DNA of 34,725 nucleotides from Comamonadaceae bacterium (GTDB lineage: Bacteria; Pseudomonadota; Gammaproteobacteria; Burkholderiales; Burkholderiaceae_C), in NCBI GenBank assembly GCA_947476015.1, contig CANJOS010000014.1, positions 1 to 34,725 of the forward strand, given 5' to 3'. Positions 16,903 to 28,187 of the stretch are shown here, in pieces. The notes under the pieces were generated by a model, which had not been told where the DNA came from, searched no databases, and saw only the letters and a list, made by a program, of their open reading frames with translations. The number at the start of each line of letters is the position of its first letter. The stretch's first letter is position 1. Both the position numbers and the translations under genes were made by a program.

Positions 16903-18738
16903 TTATGGTTTCTGAATGTCATAGTAAATCCAGTCGCCCAAAATAAGAGGATGTTTGCGGTAACCTTCCAAACGCTGATGACTTAGTCGTGTTGCAATGC
17001 CGGTCGAACTGAGCCCCAAAACACCATTGACCTCCATGATGCGGTACATGTTGTGCAACACGCGTGTGCGCTCAGGGCCATCGGGCAATCGTTTTAACTG
17101 TTCAAAATAGGCGTCGTATTCTGCATTTTCAAAACATGCGTAATTGTTTTGACCAATGGTTTTAGAATAAAGCAACTTCATCACAAATTCAGCTTCTGAT
17201 GATCGCGTCCAACCCAGCGACCATGAGGGGATGGCGCATTGTTTGCCCTGTTTGAGCATCTCAGGAAACTTGTCTTTTTTCACTTTCAAACGAATGCCCA
17301 ATCGGTCCATTGATTTTTTCCAAAGTTCATCGCGTTCGCGATCAAGCGACGATGTCGAAGAATAGATCGTCAAGACCAAGGGCTTGCCATCGGGGTGCGT
17401 GCGAAAACCTTTGATGTCTTTTTTGTAGCCAAACTGATCTAACAAAGCATTCGCGGAGAGGGGGCTGAATCGAACACTGCTTTTGTACTCTGGATCATGT
17501 CCCGCAATCACGGGAGAGACCATTTGTTGAGCTTTGATGGCTTGTCCTTTGCGGATGACCCTGATTTCTTCATCCACATCAAAGCCCATGATGATGGCGC
17601 GTCGCAAAGCAATTTTCTCAGGTGTATAACCGCCAATGACGGGGTCTTTCATATTGAAAAATTGATAGCGAATGTCGGGTTCCACACTGCGGTACATTCG
17701 CACACCCTGTGCGATCCAAGATGACAGCAATTCATTTTTAGCATTCAGCGCTTTTTCAATGAAGGATGGCGGTACGGCCACCGCATCAATTTCTTTGCCG
17801 CTGAAAGCCAGCCACATGGATTGCGGCTCCTCAATGATGCTCACTTCCACGCGACCGATTTGAGGCATTTTTCTGCCTTCCATGAGATTGGCAATGCGCA
17901 ACTCCGTCAGGCTGTTGGACGATGGCTTGAATGACCAAACAAAGCCGGGAAACTCGGGGTTGGCTTTCAGGATGATTTTGGAACCTCTGACCCATTTGTC
18001 CAAGATGTAGGGTCCGGTCCCAACAGGACGTCCCATGATGCCTTCAAACCCATAATGCTCAACAAGTTCGCGCGCCATGCCTGCCGCATAAGGATTGGTG
18101 AGCAGAGACAAAAAATTACGATCGGCTTGATTGAGATGAATGACCAAGGTGTATCTGTCCGAAGCGTAAATACCGGGGTGTTTTTGATCGTAATCAAATC
18201 GACCACTGGCTGCGGCTTTTTTCCGAGCGTCTGCGAAGCCTAAAATTTTGTCATCCAGATCAGAAACCTGGGGACTGCGATTTTTGGGATCCGCATGGCG
18301 CAGCAAGGTGTAAACAAAATCAGCAGCTGTGAGTTCTCTGCGGAGGCCTTTGAAGACCTCATCCGGGGTGAAATAAATACCCTTTTTGATCTTGAAGGTG
18401 TAGGTCTTGCCATCCTTGGAAATTTCTGGAAGATCTTGCGCAGCATCAGGAACCAAGCGTGTTGGCATGGCCATCCAGTCATACGTGATCAAGGGCTGGA
18501 AAATGGCCGCGGTGATGGTGTTGGAGTAAAGGTCATTCACTCGGACAGGGTCGAAGCCTGTCTCAGGCGCCGGGAATGCAATGCGCAAAACCTTGTCAGG
18601 ATCGGCCGGATTCAGCTTGACATGCGTCTCGGCATGGACCCCCGTGAATTGGACAAATAAGAGGAACAACGCGCAAACGAGCCCTAAAGCTTTCAAGGGC
18701 AAGTTGGCGAATCCTTTTGATCCTTCGGGGTTGATCAT
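16903..18738 (-). CDS. ABC transporter substrate-binding protein (SBP family 5)
   Basis: Periplasmic binding protein for peptides or similar ligands, 611 aa from the ATG at 18738. That start gives a normal Sec signal peptide: Lys-containing n-region, LKALGLVCALFLLFVQF core, cleavage near GVHA-ETH. A longer reading frame to 18828 would overlap holC and put 30 non-signal residues in front. Family motifs include YTFKIKKGIYFTPDEVF, GRPVGTGPYILDKW and RRAIIMGFDVDEEI. It has no C-terminal helix and no lipobox Cys, so it should be soluble, unlike the left operon's binding protein. It begins 8 bases after the holC stop. Confidence 0.93.
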   Translation of the reverse strand: MINPEGSKGFANLPLKALGLVCALFLLFVQFTGVHAETHVKLNPADPDKVLRIAFPAPETGFDPVRVNDLYSNTITAAIFQPLITYDWMAMPTRLVPDAAQDLPEISKDGKTYTFKIKKGIYFTPDEVFKGLRRELTAADFVYTLLRHADPKNRSPQVSDLDDKILGFADARKKAAASGRFDYDQKHPGIYASDRYTLVIHLNQADRNFLSLLTNPYAAGMARELVEHYGFEGIMGRPVGTGPYILDKWVRGSKIILKANPEFPGFVWSFKPSSNSLTELRIANLMEGRKMPQIGRVEVSIIEEPQSMWLAFSGKEIDAVAVPPSFIEKALNAKNELLSSWIAQGVRMYRSVEPDIRYQFFNMKDPVIGGYTPEKIALRRAIIMGFDVDEEIRVIRKGQAIKAQQMVSPVIAGHDPEYKSSVRFSPLSANALLDQFGYKKDIKGFRTHPDGKPLVLTIYSSTSSLDRERDELWKKSMDRLGIRLKVKKDKFPEMLKQGKQCAIPSWSLGWTRSSEAEFVMKLLYSKTIGQNNYACFENAEYDAYFEQLKRLPDGPERTRVLHNMYRIMEVNGVLGLSSTGIATRLSHQRLEGYRKHPLILGDWIYYDIQKP

Positions 18739-18746
18739 CAGTTGTG

Positions 18747-19208
18747 TCAGCTTTTTAGAAGCACAGCGGCAGGAACCGACAGGTCGTGTCTGTGAATGGT
18801 GAAACCCAATTGTGTGTAATGTTTCCATCGTTGTCTAGCGCTGGCTTTGTCTGGTTCTTGAGGCCCCACCACCTCAATCAAGCGAGCCACACCCTTGAAA
18901 TCGGGAGGGGGTAACTCGCTCAAACTCAAAATTGCGTCAAGTTTGGGTGTGGCTGTGAGTTCTGCCCATTCAGGGGACAGCAAAACACTCGAAAGTTTCA
19001 CCAGATGGGGAGGGTCTGAAAGCTGACAATGGGAAACGAAATCGGAAGGATTGAGCTGCCACAAAGTCTGGCCTAATTTGTTGATCAGCTCTTCAGGCCC
19101 CCAAACACCCACCCTTTTGCCCTGAGCACTGGCCTTTCGGAGCAAACGACAAAGGTAAGTGTCTTTGTCGGGTGAGTTGAAATGAAAGTCGACTTGAAGC
19201 ATGGTCAT
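18747..19208 (-). CDS. holC: DNA polymerase III chi subunit (HolC)
   Basis: The chi subunit links the clamp loader to single-stranded-DNA-binding protein at the replication fork. It is 153 aa from the ATG at 19208; an ATG at 19202 (MLQVDFHF) is equally possible and closer to the family start. The fold signature is the N-terminal FHFNSPDK...YLCRLLRKASAQGKRVGVWG and the C-terminal RQRWKHYTQLGFTIHRHDL. The sequence diverges from E. coli HolC, so the call rests partly on position: it follows pepA, as in E. coli (pepA-holC-valS). Here the gene after it is a peptide binding protein, not valS. Confidence 0.85.
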   Translation of the reverse strand: MTMLQVDFHFNSPDKDTYLCRLLRKASAQGKRVGVWGPEELINKLGQTLWQLNPSDFVSHCQLSDPPHLVKLSSVLLSPEWAELTATPKLDAILSLSELPPPDFKGVARLIEVVGPQEPDKASARQRWKHYTQLGFTIHRHDLSVPAAVLLKS

Positions 19209-19216
19209 CAGCAGGT

Positions 19217-20698
19217 TTATTTTCCGATTTTCTGAGCTGCAGTCTTTGAACTGGGTGAAACTTGTTGGGACAACAAATAGTGCAACAGCAAACCTACAGG
19301 TCTGCCTGTGGACCCTTTGGCAGCCCCACCTTTCCAAGCAGTGCCCGCAATGTCCAAATGTGCCCAAGGGTATTTTTTGGCAAATCGGTGCAAGAACTTA
19401 GCAGCGGTGATGGCACCGCCAGCTCGCCCTCCCACATTGGCCACATCGGCAAAATTGCTTTTGAGTGACTCCGCGTAATCTTCGTCGAGCGGCATCCGCC
19501 AGCACAGATCCATGGCTTCCTCACCCGCTTGACTCAGTGCCGAAGCCAATCCATCCTCTGTGGCAAACATGCCAGAGCGAATGGCACCCAACGCAATGAC
19601 GCAGGCGCCCGTGAGCGTGGCAATGTCGATCACAGCCTTAGGCTTAAAGCGCTCCGCATACGTCAATGCATCACACAAAATAAGTCGTCCCTCGGCATCG
19701 GTGTTCAAAATTTCGATGGTTTGACCACTCATGCTGGTGACCACATCACCCGGTTTGACGGCCATGCCATCGGGCATGTTTTCACAAGAGGGAATCAAAC
19801 CCACCACATTGACCTTGGGTTGCAACACACTCAATGATTTGAAGACGCCCAAGACGCTGGCAGCACCCCCCATGTCAAACTTCATTTCATCCATTTCTGA
19901 GGCTGGTTTGATGGAAATACCGCCAGTATCAAACGTGATGCCCTTGCCCACCAAGACGATGGGGGCTTCTGTTTTGGGGGCACCTTGGTACTTCAAAACA
20001 ATGAAACGCAAAGGTTCCGCAGAACCTTGTGCAACAGACATGAAAGAGCCCATTCCTAACTTGGCCACGTCTTTGGGGCCTAAAATATCACAGGTGATTT
20101 TTTGGCTTTTGGCCAAGCTTTGCGCGGCTTTACCCAACAGGGTGGGCGTGGCGTGATTGGCTGGCCGGTTGGCCCACTCCTTGGCGAACTCTATGCCCTG
20201 AGCCATGGCTGTTGCTGCCGTGAAGGCACTCTTCAATTCGGCGTTGACATTTTGAACACCCAATGTCACTTGCGTGAGCTTGCGTGGATTAGGCTTTGAA
20301 AGGGTCGTTGCATAGGCATAGGTGCCATCGGCCATGGCCATGACCGCAGCTTGGACGGACTGTCGGCTGGTGAGACCAGCGAATACCAGCGTTGATTTGG
20401 TGGTGCCAGCTGCTTTCATCGAAGCCACCACCCCTGCCAGTCCAATCTTCACATCAGCCGCACGGCCTTCTCCAATGCCCACCAAGCTGAGTTTTGAAGC
20501 GCTTACGCCTGAAAGAGCGTAGGCATGCAAGGTCTTGCCGGCTTTGCTGGAGAAATCTTTGGCCTTCAAAGCCTTCTCAAACAAAAGAGAAATGGGGTCT
20601 TTGCCAGCTTGAAATTGGTCAGAAATGAGGACAATCAAGTGGTCTGAGGGAGACTTTGCTGCCGCAGTGAGTGAAAGTGATTTAAATTCGAAGTTCAT
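19217..20698 (-). CDS. pepA: leucyl aminopeptidase, cytosol aminopeptidase family M17
   Basis: Releases N-terminal amino acids from peptides in the cytoplasm. It is a two-metal hexameric enzyme of 493 aa (E. coli 503). The start at 20698 (MNFEFKSLSL) is chosen because a longer frame to 21094 runs antisense through lptF and has no family similarity. Metal ligands and the signature are intact: VGKGITFDTGG (Lys252, Asp257), Asp275 in FDMGG, and NTDAEGRL at 332-339 (Asp334, Glu336). Its E. coli relative also binds DNA (Xer recombination, carAB control); that cannot be judged here. It starts only 22 bases from the divergent lptF and leads a leftward group pepA-holC-peptide ABC operon, so imported peptides could be degraded by the same transcription unit. 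Confidence 0.96.
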   Translation of the reverse strand: MNFEFKSLSLTAAAKSPSDHLIVLISDQFQAGKDPISLLFEKALKAKDFSSKAGKTLHAYALSGVSASKLSLVGIGEGRAADVKIGLAGVVASMKAAGTTKSTLVFAGLTSRQSVQAAVMAMADGTYAYATTLSKPNPRKLTQVTLGVQNVNAELKSAFTAATAMAQGIEFAKEWANRPANHATPTLLGKAAQSLAKSQKITCDILGPKDVAKLGMGSFMSVAQGSAEPLRFIVLKYQGAPKTEAPIVLVGKGITFDTGGISIKPASEMDEMKFDMGGAASVLGVFKSLSVLQPKVNVVGLIPSCENMPDGMAVKPGDVVTSMSGQTIEILNTDAEGRLILCDALTYAERFKPKAVIDIATLTGACVIALGAIRSGMFATEDGLASALSQAGEEAMDLCWRMPLDEDYAESLKSNFADVANVGGRAGGAITAAKFLHRFAKKYPWAHLDIAGTAWKGGAAKGSTGRPVGLLLHYLLSQQVSPSSKTAAQKIGK

Positions 20699-20720
20699 AA
20701 TTGAGGTTTTCCTGCTAACA

Positions 20721-21833
20721 ATGTTATTCCATTCTTCCATTCGAAAAGACTTGGCTCGAAGTTTCGGCGCCACAGTCGTGGTTTTGGCCACAATTGTGAT
20801 GACCATCATTTTGATCCGAACTTTAGGCCAGGCCACCAGAGGGTCTGTCAATCCCTCAGAAGTGATGTTGGTGATGGGCTTGACCGTGATTGGGCACCTG
20901 ACCACCATTTTGACATTGAGTTTATTCATCGCTGTGGTCTCAACACTGTCACGCATGTACGCGGACAGTGAAATGGTCATCTGGTTTTCCAGCGGAAATG
21001 GTCTGATGTCCTTCAGCCAACCTCTGTTCCGATTCGCATGGCCCATTTTGTTGGGAATCGCCCTGCTGGCCCTGTTTGTATGGCCTTGGAGCAATCAACA
21101 AATTCAAGAATTAAAAGATCGATTCGACCAACGCAACGACATTGAACGCGTGGCACCTGGTCAATTTCAAGAATCAGCTGGGGGCAAGCGGGTATTTTTC
21201 ATCGACAAAGACAGTCCCGACAAGCAAACAGGCCGGCATGTTTTTGTGTCAAGTTTGGAGGGATCCATCGAAACGGTCACCACGGCCCAACAAGGACAAA
21301 TTGAATGGCAAAAAGGGGAGCGCTTTCTGAGTCTTCAACAGGGCCAGCAAATGCTGAGGAACCACGAAACTGGCGGCGTTCGGATCACCGAATTCAAAGA
21401 TTATCAATTGCTGATTGACCCCAATGCCAAGTTGGTTACAACCGACACACAAAGTCGAATGATCAGCACACTGGGCTTGCTGAAAGACCCTAGCAATGTG
21501 AATTTGGGCGAATTGTCATGGCGAATTGGCTTGGCTTTTGCAGCCTTTAACTTGATGATCATGGGTCTGGCTGTGGCCAGTGTGAACCCCAGAGTTGGCA
21601 AAAGCTATCACTTGGCCGTCGCATTATTTTGTTTTGTTGCTTACTACAACATGGTCAATGTGGGTCAAAACTGGATTGCATCAGGCAGAACCACATTGCC
21701 TTTTTTCATGCTCACATTGCATGGCGGCGCTGCTTTCTTGGCTCTTTTTTGGCTCAGCATTCGCCATTTCAATTTAACTTGGCGAAGCCTTTTGCCCACA
21801 TCGCAAATTATGACCGGGCGACCTAGCGCATGA
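20721..21833 (+). CDS. lptF: LPS export ABC transporter permease LptF
   Basis: Inner-membrane subunit of LptB2FGC, which extracts lipopolysaccharide from the inner membrane. It is 370 aa from the ATG of MLFHSSIRKDLARSF at 20721; a longer frame to 20625 overlaps pepA. Three N-terminal helices are followed by a periplasmic jellyroll domain (about 130-260, containing GKRVFFIDKD and HVFVSSLEG) and three C-terminal helices. The order and overlap with lptG (ATGA, 21830-21833) and the divergent pepA match the arrangement in E. coli. Confidence 0.95.
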   Translation: MLFHSSIRKDLARSFGATVVVLATIVMTIILIRTLGQATRGSVNPSEVMLVMGLTVIGHLTTILTLSLFIAVVSTLSRMYADSEMVIWFSSGNGLMSFSQPLFRFAWPILLGIALLALFVWPWSNQQIQELKDRFDQRNDIERVAPGQFQESAGGKRVFFIDKDSPDKQTGRHVFVSSLEGSIETVTTAQQGQIEWQKGERFLSLQQGQQMLRNHETGGVRITEFKDYQLLIDPNAKLVTTDTQSRMISTLGLLKDPSNVNLGELSWRIGLAFAAFNLMIMGLAVASVNPRVGKSYHLAVALFCFVAYYNMVNVGQNWIASGRTTLPFFMLTLHGGAAFLALFWLSIRHFNLTWRSLLPTSQIMTGRPSA

Positions 21834-22936
21834 AAACCATCCGACGTTTAATTCACGGTGAAATTATCCGGGCGGTCAGTTTTGTTGCCTTGGGATTCTT
21901 AGCGCTTTTTGTCTTTTTTGATTTGGTTGATCAACTTCAAAACCTCAGTAAAAATAAATTTCAAGGCTATCAATTGCAACATGCGCTCATGTACGTGGCC
22001 TTGCTCATGCCCAATCATTTGTATGAGTTGTTGCCAATTTCCGTTTTGATTGGCAGTATTTTTGTCATGGCCAGGTTTGCTCAAAGCTCTGAATTCACCA
22101 TCCTGCGAACAGGTGGCTTGGGGCCATGGCGAGCTCTTCAAACCTTGTTTCAGCTGGGCCTGTTGTTTGTGGCTGTCACCTTTTTATTTGGTGACTACAT
22201 TTCTCCGTGGTCCGACCGACAGGCGCAACTTCTGAAAGCGCACTACCAAGGACAAATTACGGTGGGCCAAACAGGTGCGTGGTTGAGGGAGAAGCAAGCG
22301 CGCTCTCAATTTGCAGTGAATGTCAGATCCATGAGCAGCTCGGGGCAACTCGAAAATATTCGCATCAGCGAGTTTGACGGTGAAGGGCGAATCCAATCAA
22401 TGACGGTCTCACCTCACGCCGAATTCATGGCAGATGGCTCATGGTTGCTCAAGCCGGTTGATCGTCGCGTCTTTCACTTCAGTGCCAATTCAAACTCTCG
22501 CATGGAAGTCCTCAATTTGTCTGAGTGGCGATGGCAAACTGAAATCACGTCTGAGATGGTCAGTGCCGCTTTGTTAAGTCCAGATCGCATGAAAACTGTC
22601 GATCTTTTCCAATACATCCGTCATTTAGCGGCCAACGGGCAGAATGCTCAGCGCTATGAAATTGAATTCTGGCGAAAAGTTTTTTACCCTTTAAGTTGCT
22701 GGGTGATGCTCACCCTCGCACTTCCTTTTGCTTACCTGCATTTCAGATCTGGCAACATTGCAGGCTATGTTTTTGGAGGGGTCATGGCCGGGATCAGTTT
22801 TTACCTTTTGAACAACGTTTTTGGCTTCATGGGCAATCTTCAAAATTGGCAGCCTTGGCTGACTGCAGCAGCGCCAGCCATGATTTACAGTCTGATCTCG
22901 TTGGCCACTTTTGGCTGGCTGGTCTTACGGCAGTAA
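21830..22936 (+). CDS. lptG: LPS export ABC transporter permease LptG
   Basis: Partner of LptF in the LPS extraction complex, 368 aa. It begins MKTIRRLIHGEIIRAVSFVALGFLALFVFFDL, which includes the amphipathic start and helix 1 of LptG. Next come helices 2-3, a periplasmic jellyroll domain (about 125-270, including WLREKQARSQFAV) and three C-terminal helices with FGFMGNLQNWQPWLTAAAP. Its start overlaps the lptF stop by ATGA. The following cbiX-like gene begins 10 bases later, so they may share a transcript. Confidence 0.95.
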   Translation: MKTIRRLIHGEIIRAVSFVALGFLALFVFFDLVDQLQNLSKNKFQGYQLQHALMYVALLMPNHLYELLPISVLIGSIFVMARFAQSSEFTILRTGGLGPWRALQTLFQLGLLFVAVTFLFGDYISPWSDRQAQLLKAHYQGQITVGQTGAWLREKQARSQFAVNVRSMSSSGQLENIRISEFDGEGRIQSMTVSPHAEFMADGSWLLKPVDRRVFHFSANSNSRMEVLNLSEWRWQTEITSEMVSAALLSPDRMKTVDLFQYIRHLAANGQNAQRYEIEFWRKVFYPLSCWVMLTLALPFAYLHFRSGNIAGYVFGGVMAGISFYLLNNVFGFMGNLQNWQPWLTAAAPAMIYSLISLATFGWLVLRQ

Positions 22937-22946
22937 TCTTCAAGCG

Positions 22947-23324
22947 ATGAATCACCTCCCACCACCTCAAGGTTTTATTTTGTTTGCCCATGGCTCACGG
23001 GATCCCCTTTGGCGTTTGCCCATAGAAGCCGTGGCACAGCAAGTCCGTCAGTCCGCGCCGCATGCTCAAGTTGAATGTGCTTACCTTGAACTCACAAAGC
23101 CAGACTTGAGCACGGTCGTTGCACAAATGTTGCAAAACGAAGTGGCTCACATTCGCATTGTTCCTATGTTCTTAGGCGTGGGCAAACATGCACGTGAAGA
23201 TTTGCCCGATTTAATCGAACAGCTCCGAGTTGCCCATCCGCTTGTTACTTTTGAATTGCGCACCGCCATTGGCGAAGAGCCTGAGCTCACAAAAGCCATG
23301 GCTGACATTGCCTTAAAGCCTTAA
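22947..23324 (+). CDS. CbiX/SirB-like sirohydrochlorin chelatase, short form
   Basis: Class II chelatase fold of 125 aa, a single-domain form like archaeal CbiXS. It would insert iron (siroheme) or cobalt (cobalamin) into sirohydrochlorin. FAHGSRDP has the metal-binding His15, and LGVGKHAREDLP has a second His (His81). ECAYLELTKPDLSTVV matches the family. The ATG at 22947 fits the family N-terminus; an upstream frame would overlap lptG. Siroheme is the cofactor of sulfite reductase, and cysB follows 51 bases later, so a role in sulfur assimilation is the better guess. The metal is not proven by sequence. Confidence 0.85.
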   Translation: MNHLPPPQGFILFAHGSRDPLWRLPIEAVAQQVRQSAPHAQVECAYLELTKPDLSTVVAQMLQNEVAHIRIVPMFLGVGKHAREDLPDLIEQLRVAHPLVTFELRTAIGEEPELTKAMADIALKP

Positions 23325-23336
23325 GCCTATAGACTC

Positions 23337-23357
23337 GTAAGGCATAATGAACCTTAC
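23337..23357. promoter_or_regulatory. inverted repeat in front of cysB, possible operator
   Basis: GTAAGG (23337-23342) and CCTTAC (23352-23357) are separated by 9 bases that contain CATAAT (23343-23348), a good -10 box. A repressor bound here would cover the promoter. CysB represses its own gene in E. coli, so autoregulation is possible. The arms are short and no clear -35 box was found. Confidence 0.35.
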
Positions 23358-23375
23358 TTAACAGGGTTTATTGGT

Positions 23376-24317
23376 ATGAACTTACATCAATTTCGGTTTG
23401 TTCAGGAAGCTTCTCGGCGAAATTTGAATCTCACAGAAGCAGCGAAAGCCCTGCACACCTCGCAACCGGGCGTTTCGAAAGCCATCATTGAATTAGAACA
23501 AGAACTTGGTATTGACATCTTTGCCCGTCACGGAAAGCGTCTCAAGCGCATCACCGAGCCAGGTCTTCATGTCCTGAAAAGCATCGAAGTCATCATGAGA
23601 GAAATTGGCAATCTCAAGCGCATTGGAGAAGAATACAGTTCGCAGCACAACGGCACCTTGTCAATTGCCACCACGCACACACAAGCCAGATACGTGTTGC
23701 CAGTGCCTGTTTCCAAGCTCCGAGAACAATATCCGCAGGTGAACATCAGCCTCCATCAAGGCTCACCCGATCAAGTGGCGCGCATGCTGTTGGACGATAC
23801 CGCTGAAATTGGCATGGCGACTGAATCCTTGGCAAATTACGAAGACTTGGTGACGCTACCCTGTTATGAATGGCAACACATGTTGGTCGTAGCGCCAGAT
23901 CATCCCTTGGCGCGGAAAAAACACCTGCATTTAGAAGACATTGCCAAAGAACCACTGATCACTTACCACCCCTCTTTCACAGGGCGAACTCGGATTGATG
24001 CGGCCTTTGCAAGCAAAAAATTACACCCCCGAATTGCACTCGAGGCGATAGACTCCGACGTGATCAAAACCTATGTCCGATTGGGTCTTGGCGTGGGCAT
24101 TGTTGCCGAAATGGCCGTCAAAGATGACCCCATTGCCGACCTGGTGGCCAGGCCACTCGGCGACATGCTTGGGAAGAATGTGGCACGCGTTGCCTTCAAA
24201 CGCGGCGCTTATCTTCGAAATTTTGTCTACCAATTTGCGGAACTTCTCAGCGATCGATTGACTGCCAGCTTGGTCATGAAAGCCATGACAGGCCACGTCA
24301 ATGATTACGAATTGTGA
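23376..24317 (+). CDS. cysB: LysR-type transcriptional regulator, CysB family
   Basis: Regulator of sulfate/thiosulfate uptake and cysteine synthesis, 313 aa (E. coli CysB 324). The winged helix-turn-helix sits at about residues 1-60 (MNLHQFRFVQEASRRNLNLT, then AAKALHTSQPGVSKAI). The CysB/Cbl-specific features are RHGKRL, TTHTQARYVLP, the EIGMATESL loop, SFTGRTRID and GLGVGIVAEMA. The inducer of CysB is O-acetylserine/N-acetylserine. It lies between a sirohydrochlorin chelatase and a methionine aminotransferase, consistent with sulfur metabolism. CysB cannot be separated from Cbl with certainty. Confidence 0.93.
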   Translation: MNLHQFRFVQEASRRNLNLTEAAKALHTSQPGVSKAIIELEQELGIDIFARHGKRLKRITEPGLHVLKSIEVIMREIGNLKRIGEEYSSQHNGTLSIATTHTQARYVLPVPVSKLREQYPQVNISLHQGSPDQVARMLLDDTAEIGMATESLANYEDLVTLPCYEWQHMLVVAPDHPLARKKHLHLEDIAKEPLITYHPSFTGRTRIDAAFASKKLHPRIALEAIDSDVIKTYVRLGLGVGIVAEMAVKDDPIADLVARPLGDMLGKNVARVAFKRGAYLRNFVYQFAELLSDRLTASLVMKAMTGHVNDYEL

Positions 24318-24327
24318 AAGTCAAATA

Positions 24328-25493
24328 ATGAACATGCAAACGCCTCAACTTGAGTCCAAACACCCCAACATGGGGACCAATATTTTTACCGTCATGTCTG
24401 CCTTGGCTGTTGAATCGGGCGCAGTGAATTTAGGACAGGGATTTCCAGATTTTGACTGCGACCCTGCCTTGGTCCAGTCAGTTTCTCAAGCCATGCAAGA
24501 AGGCTTGAATCAGTACCCTCCCATGACAGGGGTTGCACCCTTGCGTGAGGCTGTTTCACAAAAAATTCAGAGTTTGTATGGCCACACCTACAACTCGCAA
24601 ACTGAAATCACTGTGACTGCAGGCGCTACGCAAGCCATCCTCACCATCATGTTGGCGGTGGTCCATCCGGGCGATGAGGTGATTGTTTTGGAGCCTTGCT
24701 ACGACAGTTATGTACCTAACATTGACATGGCCGGCGGCGTTGTAATCAGGGTGCCACTGACCCCGGGCACATTTCGGCCTGATTTTGACAAGATTCAAGC
24801 AGCCATCACCCCCAAGACGAGAGCCCTCTTGATTAACTCACCGCACAACCCCAGCGGGATGGTCTGGCGTCATGAAGACATGCTGAAATTGCAAGATATC
24901 TTGTCACCCACTGAGATTGTTTTGATCAGCGACGAAGTTTATGAGCACATGGTTTACGCACCGCTGAAACACCTGAGCGCCTCCAGCTATCCAGGCCTCG
25001 TTTCACGTGCTTTTGTGGTGTCTAGTTTTGGGAAGACCTACCATGTCACGGGATGGAAAATAGGAACTGTGGCCGCCCCCGCCTCATTGACTGCAGAGTT
25101 TCGCAAAGTTCACCAGTTCAACGTTTTCACAGTCAACACGCCTATGCAACATGGCTTTGCCCGTTACATGGCCGATCCCCAGCCTTATTTAGATTTGCCA
25201 GCGTTCTACCAACGCAAAAGGGATTTTTTCCGTCAAGGTCTCGCGCAAACCAAATTCAAGTTGTTACCTGGGGAAGGCACTTACTTCCAATGTGCAGACA
25301 TCTCAGATCTTTCAGTCCCTGAGAAAAATTTGGGGGAAGCTGAATTTTGCAAATGGCTGACCAAAGAGGTGGGCGTCACAGCCATTCCCATGTCAGCTTT
25401 CTATGGCGCTGGCTTTGACCAGCATGTGATTCGGTTTTGTTTTGCCAAACAAGATAAAACCTTGCAAGCTGCCATTGAACGGTTGTCAAGACT

Positions 25494-25497
<4 letters not shown>
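24328..25497 (+). CDS. PLP-dependent methionine aminotransferase, YbdL-like
   Basis: Aminotransferase class I/II of 389 aa from the ATG at 24328; E. coli YbdL is 386. A longer frame from 24301 would overlap cysB and has no better ribosome site. Hallmarks are LGQGFPDFD, NQYPPMTGVAPLREA, SPHNPSG, SDEVYEHM and the cofactor lysine in SSFGKTYHVTGWKIG (Lys236). The ending FCFAKQDKTLQAAIERL also closely follows YbdL. E. coli YbdL prefers methionine with oxo-acid acceptors, which would suit methionine salvage or turnover beside cysB. Its stop overlaps the convergent def stop by 4 bases. Confidence 0.9.
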
Positions 25498-28179
<2,682 letters not shown>

Positions 28180-28187
28180 TCAAGCAA

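Noticed and set aside
20699-21094. N-terminal extension of pepA by 132 residues
   Set aside because: The extension is antisense to lptF and has no M17 family similarity. The ATG at 20698 gives the expected length.
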